64,000 bases of DNA from Panaeolus papilionaceus (Eukaryota > Basidiomycota > Agaricomycetes > Agaricales), in assembly GCA_015501605.1 (NCBI GenBank), contig JADNRZ010000011.1, forward strand, positions 62,001 to 126,000, given 5' to 3'. The position numbers were made by a program, and so were the translations under genes. Under the pieces are notes generated by a model, which worked only from the letters and a program-made list of their open reading frames with translations, had not been told where the DNA came from and ran no database searches. This document shows, piece after piece, positions 10,153 through 22,560 of the stretch; the stretch's first letter is position 1; each line of letters opens with the position of its first letter.

Positions 10153-12109
10153 TTAAAATCTGTACTTCATAATATTATATGTAGTGTCATCAGCATTGTC
10201 GCTTCCGATAGTCTATAAAATGTTCGTCATTTTCGGAAATTGAAACATATCAGATAGCGTTGCAAATACCTACCTCTACTCCAATGAATTCAGTTTGGTC
10301 AATTTTCCAAGATATCTCAGACTCCAAATGTGGCACAGACCGCACCATCTCATAGTATGGAAGAGCAGTTGCAACGTCTTCAGTAAATGGAGAACTAGGC
10401 CCAGCCATGACACGTGTTGGGTCGTTAAAGCCACGATATCGAACCTCTGTTGTCTCCGTAGATGTCGATTCCTTCTGACGACGGCTAAAGTCGAGGATTA
10501 TGAGGTACCATGGGTATTGAAATTCCAGTGGGTCGTCATCGAAATGTTTGGCAACTCTGAGGAATTTCTGTCCAGCTAAACCACTACATGATACAGTGTC
10601 ACTGCATGAGATGCAGTTTTAGGCAAAGGTAGCTCACCAGAATACACTCAAGTCGACCTCGCCACTCGCCAAGAACCGCGTTAAGCGGGTGCCCCAGTCA
10701 TTCCACGCAACATACTTCTCTGATGGCTGAGCGCCCATTTCAATCGCTTCATGCGCAAATTGATGAATGATGCGTGTTGGAATCACGAGATCATAAGCAA
10801 ATCTATCAGGGGAAAATACTCCGCTGGAACCGTCGTTACGAGGCTTTTGGTGGTAACCCACCCTCAAAAGTAGTAGTTGTTCGTCAGAGGCGCAGGTAAA
10901 GATATTATCCACGTGCCATGATTTACGCGGCGAGCTATGTTCATAGCCGATATATGTATACTCCATTTTGATGTTGGGGAGATGTTGAGGCAACGCAAGA
11001 ACATATTGCAAGCGAGGACGTACTTGCACATCGGAGTCGGGGGTGATGCTGAATGTATACACCAGAAGCTCTCCACGGTCACTGCGATCTTTGGTCGTGA
11101 CAACGTATACAGTGTCGCTGATCAATTGGAATTCATCGAATTGTTGTTCCGAGAATTCTTGCCCAGAGTTCTAATTATTCATCAACAGCTGAAGTATGAT
11201 CTCTGTCTCTTATTATGAAAACGCACGTATACACAGACGCCAAGCTGCCAGTTGTAAATCACAACTTGCGAGTAGGACCCCTGCGGACCACGATGACGCA
11301 CGCGCCAGACCACGGCCCGGTCTACGATCCCGGTATCCATGAGATTGCGTTGGACGATGTCGTTCATGGCATCCCTGTCGAATGCGGGTACGTCCAGCTT
11401 GACGCTTCGGAGGCGTGCATCTGGATGAGCTCCCGCCGTGGTGAGGTTCGTGAAGTGCAGATAAGGCTCCCAGGTCGTGTTGTCCCAGAAGGCGACGCCG
11501 ATAGGCCTAAATGGGTGGCGTCAGATTCGATAATCTGTTAGGATAGACCAATAAAAATGAACCCAACACCACGAAGCTCGACCGAGACGAGTAAACTTTG
11601 TCCTGGATCCATGGAATAGCAAGTCGGTTGAGTCGGATGAGAGAGATTTACTGATCTGTGTGCAAAATCGGCCATATCTAACCATGCTATCCTAGTGGCG
11701 TTACTGTAGCGTTGCAGTGAGACGAATATACCACTTTCATAGATTCCATCGGAGACAGGAAAAGGACCGGTGTAAGTTGAAATGGACGCAGGTTCCCAAT
11801 CCAGGGTGTCCCATCTGCGACGCCACTCTTCAAGTGCGTCCAGCATATCTTTACTGTGGAGGTCCCGTCTCAAGCAAGTCAGCCCATCTTTTCCTAATTC
11901 TACAACCAGTTGCAGAGATGAGCATGTTCTGATGATCCGATATAATCTTCGACATGTCTGTAGTTTTGGAGGACATCACGATTTGAGCAATGAAGTCGTT
12001 TGTCCAGGTTTGAACTGACCTCTGAGACTTTGATGAGACACTGGTAATGCAAAAGACAGAGGACTTCGATTATCAAATCATCAGAGAGGGAAAGAATGAG
12101 GGCTGTCAT
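10153..12109 (-). CDS. F-box protein A (paralogue family)
   Basis: Six exons give 547 residues: 12109-12020, 11957-11563, 11506-11227, 11170-10646, 10567-10274, 10212-10153. An N-terminal F-box (SLSDDLIIEVLCLLHY, then CRRLYRIIRT after the first splice) should bind Skp1 in an SCF ubiquitin ligase; the long C-terminal region has no repeats I recognise and would bind the substrate. Exon boundaries and phases match gene B (20.2-22.1 kb) exactly and gene C (44.7-46.6 kb) closely, and all three end in a short last exon. The exon 2/3 junction is less certain: the acceptor used by B has changed from CAG to CCC, and I used the next AG (TTTAG). The exon 4/5 donor (AGT/GTATTC) is chosen by comparison with B. 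Confidence 0.8.
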
Positions 12110-13067
12110 CACTAAGTTGGTTGAATGTGTTGGAGGGATCGGTTCAATAGCCTCGGCACAAGCCCCTTCGCTACTCCGATGTTTATTTGTATGTGTTTTT
12201 TATATGCGAAACCCAGCTTTCGCAGGAAGTGTCCAGGGTGAACGGCTAAGGGGGCGTTGTTCTGGCGCAACACTTGGATGAAAATTTCTGCACATATCAC
12301 TTAGGGAGTGTGTAGGGTTTTGTACTTTAGCGTACTACAGACAAGAATACATATTTTATAACATGGGTAGTCATCTATGTAATTATAAGTTGTAATGTAC
12401 TATTTCGTTTCAGGTCTTTGAGGATTATGGAAATGTGAAAGATGCTGATATATCGCTCAGCCTGTGACATGCTCTTCAGATGCCACCAAATCTGAACTCT
12501 ATGGAGCACCTCTGAGCTGCTTTACACACCACCTTAAAACGGCGATCTTGAAATACTGTTGACCTCGACTTTTGCACCACGCTGCACGTGACCTAATCAG
12601 CGTGTCTGGGACGCGCCGTTCATTGCGCGAATCTGAATTCTCTGATTGATAGAGCGGGAATAATTGGCGTTGAGCTGTGTTACAATTGTCCTCAACAACT
12701 TACAGCTACGAAAATTACCACATCAGTATCTAGTACCCCCAAAGACCATGTCCTAACGATTGCATGCAGACCCCTGACGGGTTTCGTCCAACATTTCGAT
12801 AGCATTGCACTTGGCGTAGTTTGACTGTAATATCTGGAACTCTTGGAAGCAGCAGAGGACTCAAGCGGTTCAGATCAGTATTTTACCTCTACACGCCCGT
12901 ATTACGACCCCTCCATTATGAAATAGTAGGTATGAAAATGGCACAAGAACGTGAAAACTCGAAGGATTCGGATTAAAAGTAAGCAGGCCATATCAATAAA
13001 GACCGTGAGTTAAGAAAACGGGATTCTACTAGACTGGTGACCGTCTCGACGAAGCCTTCGGTTCTAT
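12110..13067. other. Spacer without recognised genes
   Basis: I see no conserved protein or RNA signal here. It separates the start of F-box gene A from the stop of the metalloprotease gene, so it holds the F-box promoter. Confidence 0.3.
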
Positions 13068-14013
13068 CTATTGGGGTATACAATCATCCACCTTCCTAAT
13101 CATATTAGAGCGTCCCTTGTGAGGTGGTTTTTTCCCCGTTTCCAAATAATGCGCCCATACGGCGTAGCTATCTGCATTCGCAAATGTCATCATAGGCGCA
13201 AGGCATAATACACTCTGAAAATCTAGGTGCCAATCTGTGTAGTGTGTATCAAATGAGTGAATTCAGCTGATGGCACGACATCGGCAATACTCACATCCCA
13301 TAAGTACATCGCCATCGTCAATCTGTTTTTGAGTAACAGAGTTCCTGCGTACTGGTCTTGCGCCCTTTCCTTCCTTTTTCCACATATCCCTTGTACCACC
13401 AAAATGACTCGCCTCATGAATGAGGTTCGTGGCACGCATTATGAGCTGAGTATCCTGGGAAAACCATAGTGGGGCAATGTAGACCTCATCAGCGTCGAGG
13501 TTCGCTTTTGCGAGCATTCCTTCATGGGGTTCGTCACCAGTTGGCCATGGCGCGACTGTCATAGTTCTGTATTTTATCCCAAACACCGTACCCTGAATGT
13601 TCATTATTTTCTCCCTCCATTTGGCACCGAATGCAATCTCGAGGCCCTTTTTGTCCGCTGCGTCAAGGGCGGGGTCGTTCTCGGCTGCCCGGTCTGCTAC
13701 CGTCATCATTTTACGCACAATAGCAATGGCTAGACACAGTGGATAATTGGAGTAAGCTGAACCCGTAAAACACAGGTTGAACTTACCCAAGGTTTCCGCT
13801 TCGATTAGCATTTGTGCTCTGTCCGCATGTTCACCCGTCCATTTGAGTTTATCAGGGTCTGCCTTGACATCGAGTGGTGTAGCGATAACGCCGAAGACTC
13901 AAGTGAGCACAATCAGCCTTCATTCCAACACCAAAAGAAATTAAGGACATACATGTCTGGATGCTCAGCATCGCAAGGGCGAAAAAGACGCCTGTCTTCG
14001 TGAAAGAGTGCAT
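13068..14013 (-). CDS. Secreted M35-type (Lys-specific metallo-endopeptidase-like) zinc protease
   Basis: Four exons, 14013-13953, 13897-13787, 13729-13295 and 13234-13068, give 257 residues. Residues 1-27 form a signal peptide (FTKTGVFFALAMLSIQTFFG). The catalytic HEASH motif is at 162-166 and is followed by GGTRD, whose Asp172 is the third zinc ligand of aspzincins (HExxH ... GTxD). The last exon restores the conserved NADSYAVWAHYLE segment. Aspzincins of fungi cut secreted or environmental proteins; the Lys-specific subgroup cleaves before lysine. The protein is shorter than typical deuterolysins because it has little or no propeptide: after the signal peptide the domain begins almost at once. 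The usual Tyr of GTxDxxYG is not obvious here, so activity is likely but not sure. Confidence 0.83.
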
Positions 14014-14122
14014 TACACGAAATGTAAGGAGGTGAGTAGAAGTTGGAAGAGGGAAGAGGGAATGTGGTTAACTGAAATAATCGACCTGCGACTGTTGGAT
14101 TGAAAACCCTACAATGACAGTG

Positions 14123-14130
14123 CTTTTATA
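14123..14130 (-). promoter_or_regulatory. TATA box of the M35 protease gene
   Basis: TATAAAAG on the minus strand, about 110 nt before the protease ATG at 14013. Confidence 0.5.
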
Positions 14131-14883
14131 CAGCTTCTGCTTGTTTCCGTTTTCGATTGGGTATCTTGTAATTCTTTGTTTTGTCGCCGTTTTTGTCCGT
14201 TGAGGCATGAACAGGAGAGACCTGGGATACGTTTTTTGATTAGGTCCCTGATCTCGTAAATCACGAACCACCGAAACGTTTGATAACTTCTGATTCAGGA
14301 ACAATGTGGGAGACAATATCGTCAGGGCCTGCCATAAGCCGTGAATTTTCATTGAATCATCATATTAGTCCGCTTTGTAGCTAGATGACAGTTCCCCTCC
14401 TCTTCTATACCGTAATGTGATAGCACAGCGCTTCTCAAAGCACTCGACCAGTGGGCTGAGCGTCAATGTTGGCTGCACAGCTTCGCAGTACATCAATACA
14501 CTGCTTAGGAAAGTTGATTCCGTGGTAACTATTCAGTTGAGGTGATACCCAACATTCGCTCCCTTTCCCTTCAGTACTTGATGAATCGCGCAAATAACAA
14601 GCTCCCAGGCGGTCCGCAGTGCAAAAACATTTGCTAGCAGCCTGAGAAAAAATATTGCACGAAGTAGAATCCTAGAAGGAGGCACGAAAATGTTGAAACG
14701 AGTGTCGGCGATTTGTTCAGCATGGTCACAAGCAGGTAAGTGACAAGCTGGGTCTGGGCTGTCGTGCAGAACTATAAAATCAGGCCACATTTTTATGAAC
14801 AGGACATCAACTGTTAGGTGCTGGTCATCTGCTAGAATTTTTACCCTATATCACTAGACGAAGACGACGCCTTCTTCACCGAC

Positions 14884-15365
14884 ATGAGGCCCGCAACTAC
14901 ACTTGTTATGTTGCTCAGCTTTGCAATTACAGGCATGGGCATTCTTTCATGTCATTCATGAGCAATACTCATATTATCTTTGGATCTAGCCCTGGAGGTT
15001 CACGCACTCAATCTGGAATATGATCCGTCTCTCTTCACTCGTGGTGGTTCACGAGGAACGACAGCGAAGCCCAAGCCAAAGTCCAAGGACGTCGCACAGG
15101 CTCCCAAGGTACCTTTACCAGACTCTAGATCCAAATCTAGGTTGAAGTCTAGCTCTATCTGTAAGCCTTCTTTGTCAATGGTTCTGTCCTTATGCGATCT
15201 AATTTTTTCTATTTCTTGTTGACAGTTGAAGAAGACATTGTTGGGCATGAATTACCACTCCCTGGCCCCAAGACTAGAGCTCCGGCTCTCCCTGCCAGCA
15301 ACAAACTCGTGCCCCTCGGCCAAATCCACAACAAAGAAAAGGAACGATTCGCCGTAGAGCCGTGA
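14884..15365 (+). CDS. Small secreted protein of unknown function
   Basis: Proposed exons 14884-14950, 14990-15160 and 15226-15365 encode 125 residues. The start ATG opens a hydrophobic signal-like stretch (MRPATTLVMLLSFAITG). The mature part is basic and Lys/Pro/Ser-rich (TAKPKPKSKD, SRSKSRLKSSS), with no cysteines, and ends ERFAVEP. I do not recognise a family. The second intron (GTAAGC...GACAG) is good; the first is only 39 nt with a weak donor (GTCATT), so the N-terminus is uncertain and the coding part could start elsewhere. Confidence 0.5.
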
Positions 15366-16443
15366 GAGGCATGACTGGAGCAAGGAGACGCCGTAGGTAA
15401 TACTCAGTTTGGCTCATGCTCCCGTAGATGCCTGTATGTATGATCATGTATGATCACAGTGCTTGAAGAGCGCAAAGCTATTCAAATTCAAGGGCAAGCC
15501 GTGTTGTCCATGTAGGCTTGAAATATGACAGATAGAGAAAATATGATTTAGACCACAATTTCAGACATTAAGTACGTTACTAAGTAAGCAGACGAACGGC
15601 TATGAGTACATTCGAATATCCTGCGCACTCGGCCTTCGAGTCGCGCTTTAATGACGCCATCAGCATTTCTTCGTTATTTCGTCGTCCTCGTTCTACATCT
15701 TCGTCTCCCTTTACCTCCCGCCCTCACTTTTTCTTTCTATCTTTACCCTCACTCATCTTACACTCGGATCTCCCCATACCCACATCATCGCGTTGGATAT
15801 TAATTTATGACGATGTTGAACAACGCATGGTCAGTCAATGTTTTTATTGGGCTACACGGTGTCCCTATCTCTCATTCTATTTTAAATCGAGTTAGTCTCG
15901 CACCCAGCGCATTCCCGTGCTGTTTTGAGAAGGGAAGGAATTGAGACAAAACAGTGGTCCATGGACGCGACAAGCATAGGAAAAAGAACAAGAATGAATT
16001 GACAACACAAAATCCAACCCACATAAGATACAAAATTAAATATTAAAATTGCCCAAGAAAGTAAAGAACGTCAATCACATACACCATAGTCCGGCGACCC
16101 AAAAGTCCGTTTCAAATAATGGTAATCGTCCGTAATCATAAGTAATCGTATCGGATACATCCACAAAAGGCTTCAAGCGGAGAAGGCGAGATCAAAACCC
16201 CCACGTTCCAGAACCATTCTAAAAGGAAACGGATCAGCTCGTGGCACTCGCTCATCAAAGAATAACAGAAAATGCAAAGAAAGAAAGGGAGAGAACCATG
16301 AGTTTCGTGGCAGCTCCAAGTTTGAACCAATAGGAGCAATGCATCCGCGTTATATGAATACCAAGGTACGACTATCCCGCGTACGAACGAGTCCATCATA
16401 TGGTTCGACGCGAATCAACCAGTACGCGGTTGATTCACATTCA
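15366..16443. other. Spacer without recognised genes
   Basis: Short open frames only, none with family features. Contains an 11-nt direct duplication (TGTATGATCA) at about 15436-15456. Confidence 0.3.
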
Positions 16444-17375
16444 TCAGTATACGGGGCATGTCTACAGTCACCAAAGTAAACATTCCTCAATCAACGCATT
16501 CCTCAAGCCACCAATTTTTCCCAAGTTATCCGTTCCCGTAAAAATGCACGGACCAAGACCAGAACGCGAAAGGACGAAAGAAACGCAGAACGCAAAACTC
16601 ACCATTCCATCACCCCTCTTCACCTCCGAATACACCGCTGCCAATATCAGGAAAACTTCATCTCTAGCTAACGCCGCTCTCGAGAGCTTCAGGACGACGG
16701 GTGTCGTCTTCCCAAAGAGCTTAGGACGATACGGGACGGTAAGGGTGCCGACAATAGCGGAGGTTGAGGTAGCCGTGATCTGCGAGAGGGGAGAATGGGA
16801 ATCAGGAATGCATCGTACGGGGACGAGCCGGAGAAGGCAAGGAGGGAACATACCTTCCACCCTTCGTCTTCGTGTTCCATACAATACTCTTCTCGATCGG
16901 GCGCCCATTGCCATAGCCGCGTTTTCCTGGGTCAAGATGGGGTAGATTAGTATGAGGAGTCAGAACGCAGATGGGGTTTATGAAGTACGAGCTAGAGAAA
17001 GCGCAGATGACGTCACAGTCAGAGACGAAAAGGACGCGACATTCTCTCCCGCCTCAAGTGACGATATCCCGAACGAGAAAAGAAAAGGACTCACCTCTTC
17101 CCTTTGGCCAACCCGAGAATCTTCCTCCTCACATCCCCCAACTTCTTCCTCTGACCACCCACATCCATCGTCTTCTTCTTCCAATTAATCATACCCACAA
17201 TCATTCCATCTCCCTGTCCTTTTTTGCCCAACACAGGGTTCACATCGCGCAGATACGTATACGTGCGTCCCCACATCGTTTGTTTCGTCGAGAGGGTGTA
17301 GATAGGACATGAGTCATGTGTAGTGAGGAGCTGCGCGTTGAGGATGTTGGTTTTGTTGTTGAATATGACCTCCAT
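16444..17375 (-). CDS. DUF6593 protein
   Basis: Exons 17375-17095, 16926-16854, 16779-16603 and a possible last exon 16461-16444 (182 residues). The protein has the usual order of this basidiomycete domain: ILNAQLLTTHDSCPIYTLST, then a VGMINWKKKTMDVGG strand, then WAPDREEYCMEHEDEGWK, and a C-terminal LKLSRAALARDEVFLILAAV. Function is unknown; the fold is thought to be tubby-like in shape. The first ATG is in a good context (TACCATGG) just after an acceptor-like CGCAG, so an upstream untranslated exon across the GA repeat is likely. The first intron is long for this genome (168 nt). If the last intron is not used, the frame instead runs on to a stop at 16468. Confidence 0.75.
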
Positions 17376-17397
17376 GGTACGGATCTGCGTGAACGAA

Positions 17398-17419
17398 AGA
17401 GAGAGAGAGAGAGAGAGAG
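17398..17419 (+). repeat. (GA)n microsatellite
   Basis: About eleven GA units. It lies in the polypyrimidine side (as CT on the minus strand) just before the acceptor-like CGCAG upstream of the DUF6593 start, so it may act as a splice polypyrimidine tract. Confidence 0.85.
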
Positions 17420-19429
17420 CGAATCAAACAGGAATGAGCTGGCGAGCAGTACCCGCCGCAGCTCAATATCGGCTATGGAATGTGTATGGCAACGGACCCT
17501 AATTTCGCCTCCCGCGAAGCTCTGAATAGTGACAAGATGTTGAGTTGTCGAAATGAGCAAGCGAATTATGCAGGCAACTTACGTGTCGTTGTCGCTGTCG
17601 CTGTCAACGTCGATGTCGTGTGTGGGTCGCTCTCTAAATCTCTAATTAAGCTGTCTGAGATATCGGTGGTGCGCGAGAGTAGTGGTGAGGAAGAGGAAGG
17701 ATGAAGTTTATGAATGATGTGTAAGAGACAAAGGCGCATTCATAAGACTCACCTCGTCCTTGAACCTAAGGTCTGGTCCTCAACAACAAAGGAACAACAC
17801 GACGAGCGAGTAACAAGTGCGTCGTCCGAGGAGCCTTCAACAAACAAGATCTATTAAAGCCAACAGCGAGAGAGTTGACGAGTTCAACTCAGTGTTGAAC
17901 GTTGAACAATAGCCTAGGAGAAGGAAACGCGGAGTACAGCACAGAACGACGAAGAAAAGCCCGCGACAAGGTAAAGAACAGAAGAGAAGGGGAGGGAAGA
18001 GAAGAAGCTGACTCGATTACAGAACCCAACGCAACTCAGCCGGATCCCCATCCTTACACGTCATCTCCACCCAAACTCTGATCTTATCCCTTATATCGCT
18101 AAATCGAGGGTTAAATTTGAACGCAATCAACGCTCTTTATCTAGGCGAGTACCAGACTGTGTCGTGGAACTTTCGCTGATGATAAGCATCGAAGAATATC
18201 GCTATATGGCATGGTTTTCCTGGGACGACGACAAGAACTGAATTGAGAGGGTCATGAGGTCGATTGGGATACTGGTTCGTGACAAGAACGCATGACCGGT
18301 TAAATCTGGACCAAGAGGCTGGGCGGGGATGGTCTTGTTTGGCTGGGGATTGCCCCTATTTCTATCTCTCGTGCTCATTCTATTTTTTAAATTCACCTCC
18401 ATTCAGGTCAAGTCCAGCACGGCAGCTCGTAAATACCACCCGACAATAGAGACATAGACTATGTATACACCTCTGTCATCACATACCCCAGATTGGAGGG
18501 TACGTGTAGATGAGTATACGTAGGATAGCCGCTGCATATCGTCTGTAGTACTCCATCAACAGCGGGTCGGTATTTCGTTGAAGAGAGGGGATAAAAATAT
18601 GTAAGACCATGGTTGATGCGTAGGATACCCCAACGTAACTGATGATGTGCAGCGCGCTCACCTATACCCGCCAACGCACCATTTTCGGATTTTACCAACA
18701 CACACGCACGTTCCATGTATCAACGCTTACCCATTTCCCAGTCTTTTCGGCATGTTTCCCCACCCAAGGCGCACCTCAACATCACGAGCGTAGCTGGCTA
18801 TCACTCGTATCAGCCGCCACAACACGCAATAAGGTAAACCGACCGACGTGCCTTGCAAACTGCGCACCTCATGATAAGCACGGGCTGTCTATGTTATAAT
18901 TTTATTCATCCTTTCTTCCCCTTTCACCGTACATTAAGCAATGGTGTGGTCAGGCTTCTCTTCGCGGCGAAAGGTGCGCGCGCATCGTCCATCTTACACA
19001 GCGAGGAAGGAAATACAGACAGGGAGCTCAGTGATTATTGCGGTGATGGGCTCCGAACCCACATCCCTCCGAATTTCGTGTTTTCGGTAATTTTAGGATG
19101 CACCGTTTATCCTTCATTCCCCGACTGCCTGATTCCTCCCTCATTAGGTCTCTTTTGTTTATTTTTCATTCTATTTTCGCTTCCTTGAAACGCTTCGGCG
19201 CTTACTTTGCTTAAATCCTTTCATTTCCTATTGTTTTCATTCGTATTTCCTATTTAGTTTACCTTCGTAGTACCACCTCCACAGCTCATCTATATTATTT
19301 ACTACACCATTTTCACCAGAGAATAGATAAGTTTCTGCCTCAGTTTCACCCCAATTTGTCGCCATCGTCCCTCATCGTCTTCGTGTCTCGTTTTCGTTCG
19401 TATTTCGTCGTTCCGCGTGCATTCGGCAC
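17420..19429. other. Spacer without recognised genes
   Basis: Two kilobases with only short open frames on both strands; none shows a domain, a signal peptide or a paired exon I could trust. Confidence 0.3.
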
Positions 19430-19600
19430 CACCCTTCCTCTCATCTCCCACATTTCCCTTAGCACTCGCAGACCCCACGACCTTGCAACATCACGTTTAC
19501 TCACCCATCGTCGCACCACCCTCCTCATCATCACACATTATATTATATTTCATATCATTTCATATCTCGACTTACCATAACGCGCACATCAGCGGGTAGT
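19430..19600 (+). repeat. Left arm of an inverted repeat around F-box gene B
   Basis: About 170 nt that match, in opposite orientation, the sequence at 22376-22560. Shared landmarks in order: CATTTCCCTTAGCACTCGCA (CATATCCCTTAGCACTCGCA in the other arm), ACCTTGCAA, TTTACTCA/CTTACTCA, ATTTCAT, CTTACCATA. The arms have diverged by substitutions and small indels. The nature of the repeated piece is unknown; a gene fragment is possible because the CGCAG looks like an acceptor. Confidence 0.65.
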
Positions 19601-20163
19601 GCTCTCTTTCTCGTGCGCTCCGCAAAATCGAGAGTTTGATTCTTGTTCAACCGTTGAACGTGCCTTTCGACACTCACTAAACATGAATTGCCACTCGATG
19701 TAAGTAGAGTAAGGTAAATTTCCATTTACCCTGGTCGCTGCTGGAGTAACCACAGTTTTATTCTGGCTCATGCAATGTCTGCACAAGTCTTGTGGCCCGT
19801 ACAATTCTGCACAATCCCAGGCAATCCCCAAAAGTCGTTGTCAGCGTTGTGGGAACTGATGCCAGACGTGCTGATGATTTCGTCGTTGCATAACCCATCA
19901 TAGTACCGCTGTAAAACATGCGACCAACAGTTTCGTACCATCCAATAGTCGTTAGCCCTTAAAACACACACTAGGCTGCGAAAGTAACTTGAGTGCAGAC
20001 TGAATGGATAGTAACAGAACTACAACACAGTATTCACATTGTTGTCAGGTGAACGGTGCAAGGTTGGGCGAAGAGAAAAAGGAGATCAGGACTGGAAATT
20101 GGAATATGACCAATTTAATGATGGGAATTCGAAGTCATGTTACTCTACTGGTACAGTGTTCAA

Positions 20164-22124
20164 TTAAAACCTATACATCGTAAACTTCACAGTGGCACTA
20201 CCTTCGCCGGGTACAATGGGCTATAAATGTTCAATATTTTTCGAAGTCAAACATGTAAGATAGCGTCGCGAATACGTACATCTACTCCAATGAGGGCATT
20301 TCGATCGAATTTCCAAGACATATGAGCCATCAGATTGGGCAAAGGCCGCATTATCTCAGAGTATGGAAGACTAGTCACAACGTCTTCCGTGAATGGAGAA
20401 CCAGGTCCTGCAACGATGCGGGTTGGATCGTTATAGCCATGGTGGCGAACTTGCGTCGTCTCTGTAGATGCTAAATCTCTCTGGCGACGACTGTAGTCGA
20501 GGGTTTTGAGGTACCATCGGCGCTGCAAAGTGTCCTGATCGTTCTCACGAGGTGTGAAAACTCTGAGGAATTTCTGACCAACTAAACCGCTATGGGATAC
20601 TCTATCGCTGCATGAGCAATAGAATGCGTTTGTGGATACAGAAATCTCACTTGAATACCCTCAAGTCGACGTCGTCACTTTTCAAGAATCGCGTTGAGCG
20701 AGTGCCCCAGTTGTCCCACGCAACATACTTCTCGGATGGCTGAGCGCCCGTTTCAATCGCCTCCCGTGCAAATCGAAGAATGACGCGTGTTGGTATCATC
20801 AGCTCATGGGTAAATCGATTAGCGGAATGTATTCCGCCGGAGCTGTCGATAAGAGACTTTCTGTGGTAACTCATGCCCAAGAGCAGTAGCTGTTCGTCAG
20901 ACGCGTAGGAAAAAACATCGTCGACCTGCCACGATCTAAGCGGTGAGCTATATTCGTACCGGATATACGTGTAATCCAAATAAATGCTAGGGAGATGTTG
21001 AGGCAACGCTAGCACGCATCGCAAGCGAGGTCTTTCTGGTAACTGGGAGCCGGGGGTAATGTTGAATGTATACACCAGAATCTCTCCATGGTCACTGTGG
21101 CCTTTGCAAGTGACAATGAAGACTGTGTCGCTGATCAATCGAAAGTCATCGAATCGTTGTTCCCTAAAATCTTGCTTAGAGTTCTAAATGCTCATCAATA
21201 ACTCAAAGTTCATCCGCATCTACGATATGTGATGTGAAAAACACGCACGTATACGCAGACACCAAGCTGCCAGTTGAAAATCATGACCTGCGGCTGGTAC
21301 CCTCGCGGACCAAGATGACGCCCATGCCAGACCACAACCCGGTCTACGATCTCAATATTCATGGGATCGAGGTCGAAATCCGAACCGAATGCGGGTACGT
21401 CCAGCTTGACGCTTTCGGGACGTGCGCCTGGATGTGCTCCCGCCGTGGCTAGGTTTGTGAACCGCAGATAAGTCTCCCACTTCCTGTTGTGCCAGATGTC
21501 GTCATTGTTTAGTCTAAATCTGTGGGATTACATTCAAGCTCATAACCAGAGAAAATATAGGAACACGAACTCATCGTCAATAAACTCGACCGAGACGAGT
21601 AGATTTTGTTCTGGATCTATGGCGAAGCATTCCGGTTGTAAGCTTGGAAAATATAGATTTATTGATCTAAGTGCAAAATCGCCCATATTGAACCACACTA
21701 TCCTTGAGGCGTTTTCACAATATTTCCTTGAGGCGAATATACCGCTTTTATACGATCCATAGAAGAAGTCAGCGAAAGGACCAGTATAAGATGAAGTTGG
21801 GCCACGTTTCCAATCCAGGATGTCCCATCTGCGGCGCCAATCCTCGAGTGCGGACCTCACATCATTACTGTTGAGGTCTGGTCGTACGCAAATCAAGCCA
21901 TCCTTCCCTAACTCGACGATCAGTTGCAGCAAGGAGGATGTTCTGATGACGCGACATAATATTTGACACGTCTGTCGTGTCGGAGGATTTCAGGCAGTGA
22001 GTGTTGAGCCCTGTTAGTCCAGGTATGAAGTTACCTCTGAGCATTTAATGAGACATTGGTAATGCAGAAGGCGGAGAACTTCGATGATCAAGTCATCGGA
22101 GAGGGAAAGGATGAGGGCGGTCAT
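20164..22124 (-). CDS. F-box protein B (paralogue family)
   Basis: Six exons give 545 residues: 22124-22035, 21971-21571, 21519-21249, 21183-20659, 20573-20280, 20220-20164. The F-box (SLSDDLIIEVLRLLHY) is almost identical to that of gene A, and exons 1, 4 and 5 have exactly the same lengths as in A (90, 525, 294 nt). The C-terminus KFTMYRF parallels A's IMKYRF. As for A, the expected role is a substrate adaptor in an SCF ubiquitin ligase, which is inference from the F-box alone. The exon 3 acceptor has two options six bases apart (CACAG or TTTAG), both in frame. The gene sits between two arms of an inverted repeat, which hints at how it was copied. Confidence 0.82.
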
Positions 22125-22375
22125 CACCGAGTTGGTCGAACGTGGTTGAGGCGTCAGTGGTTCAACTTCGTTGATTCATCCAGGTTTGATTGGTTGATAT
22201 TTGTCAGACCTCCCACGGTGGTCACCTTTCATGGAGTCAGCTTTATCCTGGAGGATCAATGGCTAAACTGCCCAAGACCAGACGATGAAATCAGACGACA
22301 AGACTCGTATAACTAACGGTGGTATCCGTAGATTAAATCTGTGGAAATTTACACAATAGGAAGTCATCTCAACCG

Positions 22376-22560
22376 AAAGCATCGCTCATGCGTGTGATAT
22401 GGTAAGCGCTGATACGAAAAATGAAATGGATGGCATGAAATTGGGATGAGAGGAAGGACGGTGTGACGCCTATGAGTAAGCGCAACCTTGCAAGGTTGTG
22501 GTGCCTGCGAGTGCTAAGGGATATGTGGAAACGAGAGGAAGGAGCGGAAGGGGGCATTTT
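22376..22560 (-). repeat. Right arm of an inverted repeat around F-box gene B
   Basis: Reverse-complement partner of 19430-19600; see that entry for the shared landmarks. The arms are about 2.8 kb apart and enclose the whole of F-box gene B. Confidence 0.65.

Noticed and set aside
16136..16399. Minus-strand frame downstream of the DUF6593 gene
   Set aside because: It could be a further exon, but no acceptor in a suitable phase joins it to the DUF6593 model.
19030..19085. Possible tRNA on the minus strand (GGGTTCGGAGCCC resembles a T-arm)
   Set aside because: No A box, anticodon arm or acceptor stem can be folded around it.
19589..19971. Cys/His-containing minus-strand frames that might form a zinc-finger protein
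   Set aside because: Cysteine spacing fits no MYND or other finger, and no splice pair joins the frames.
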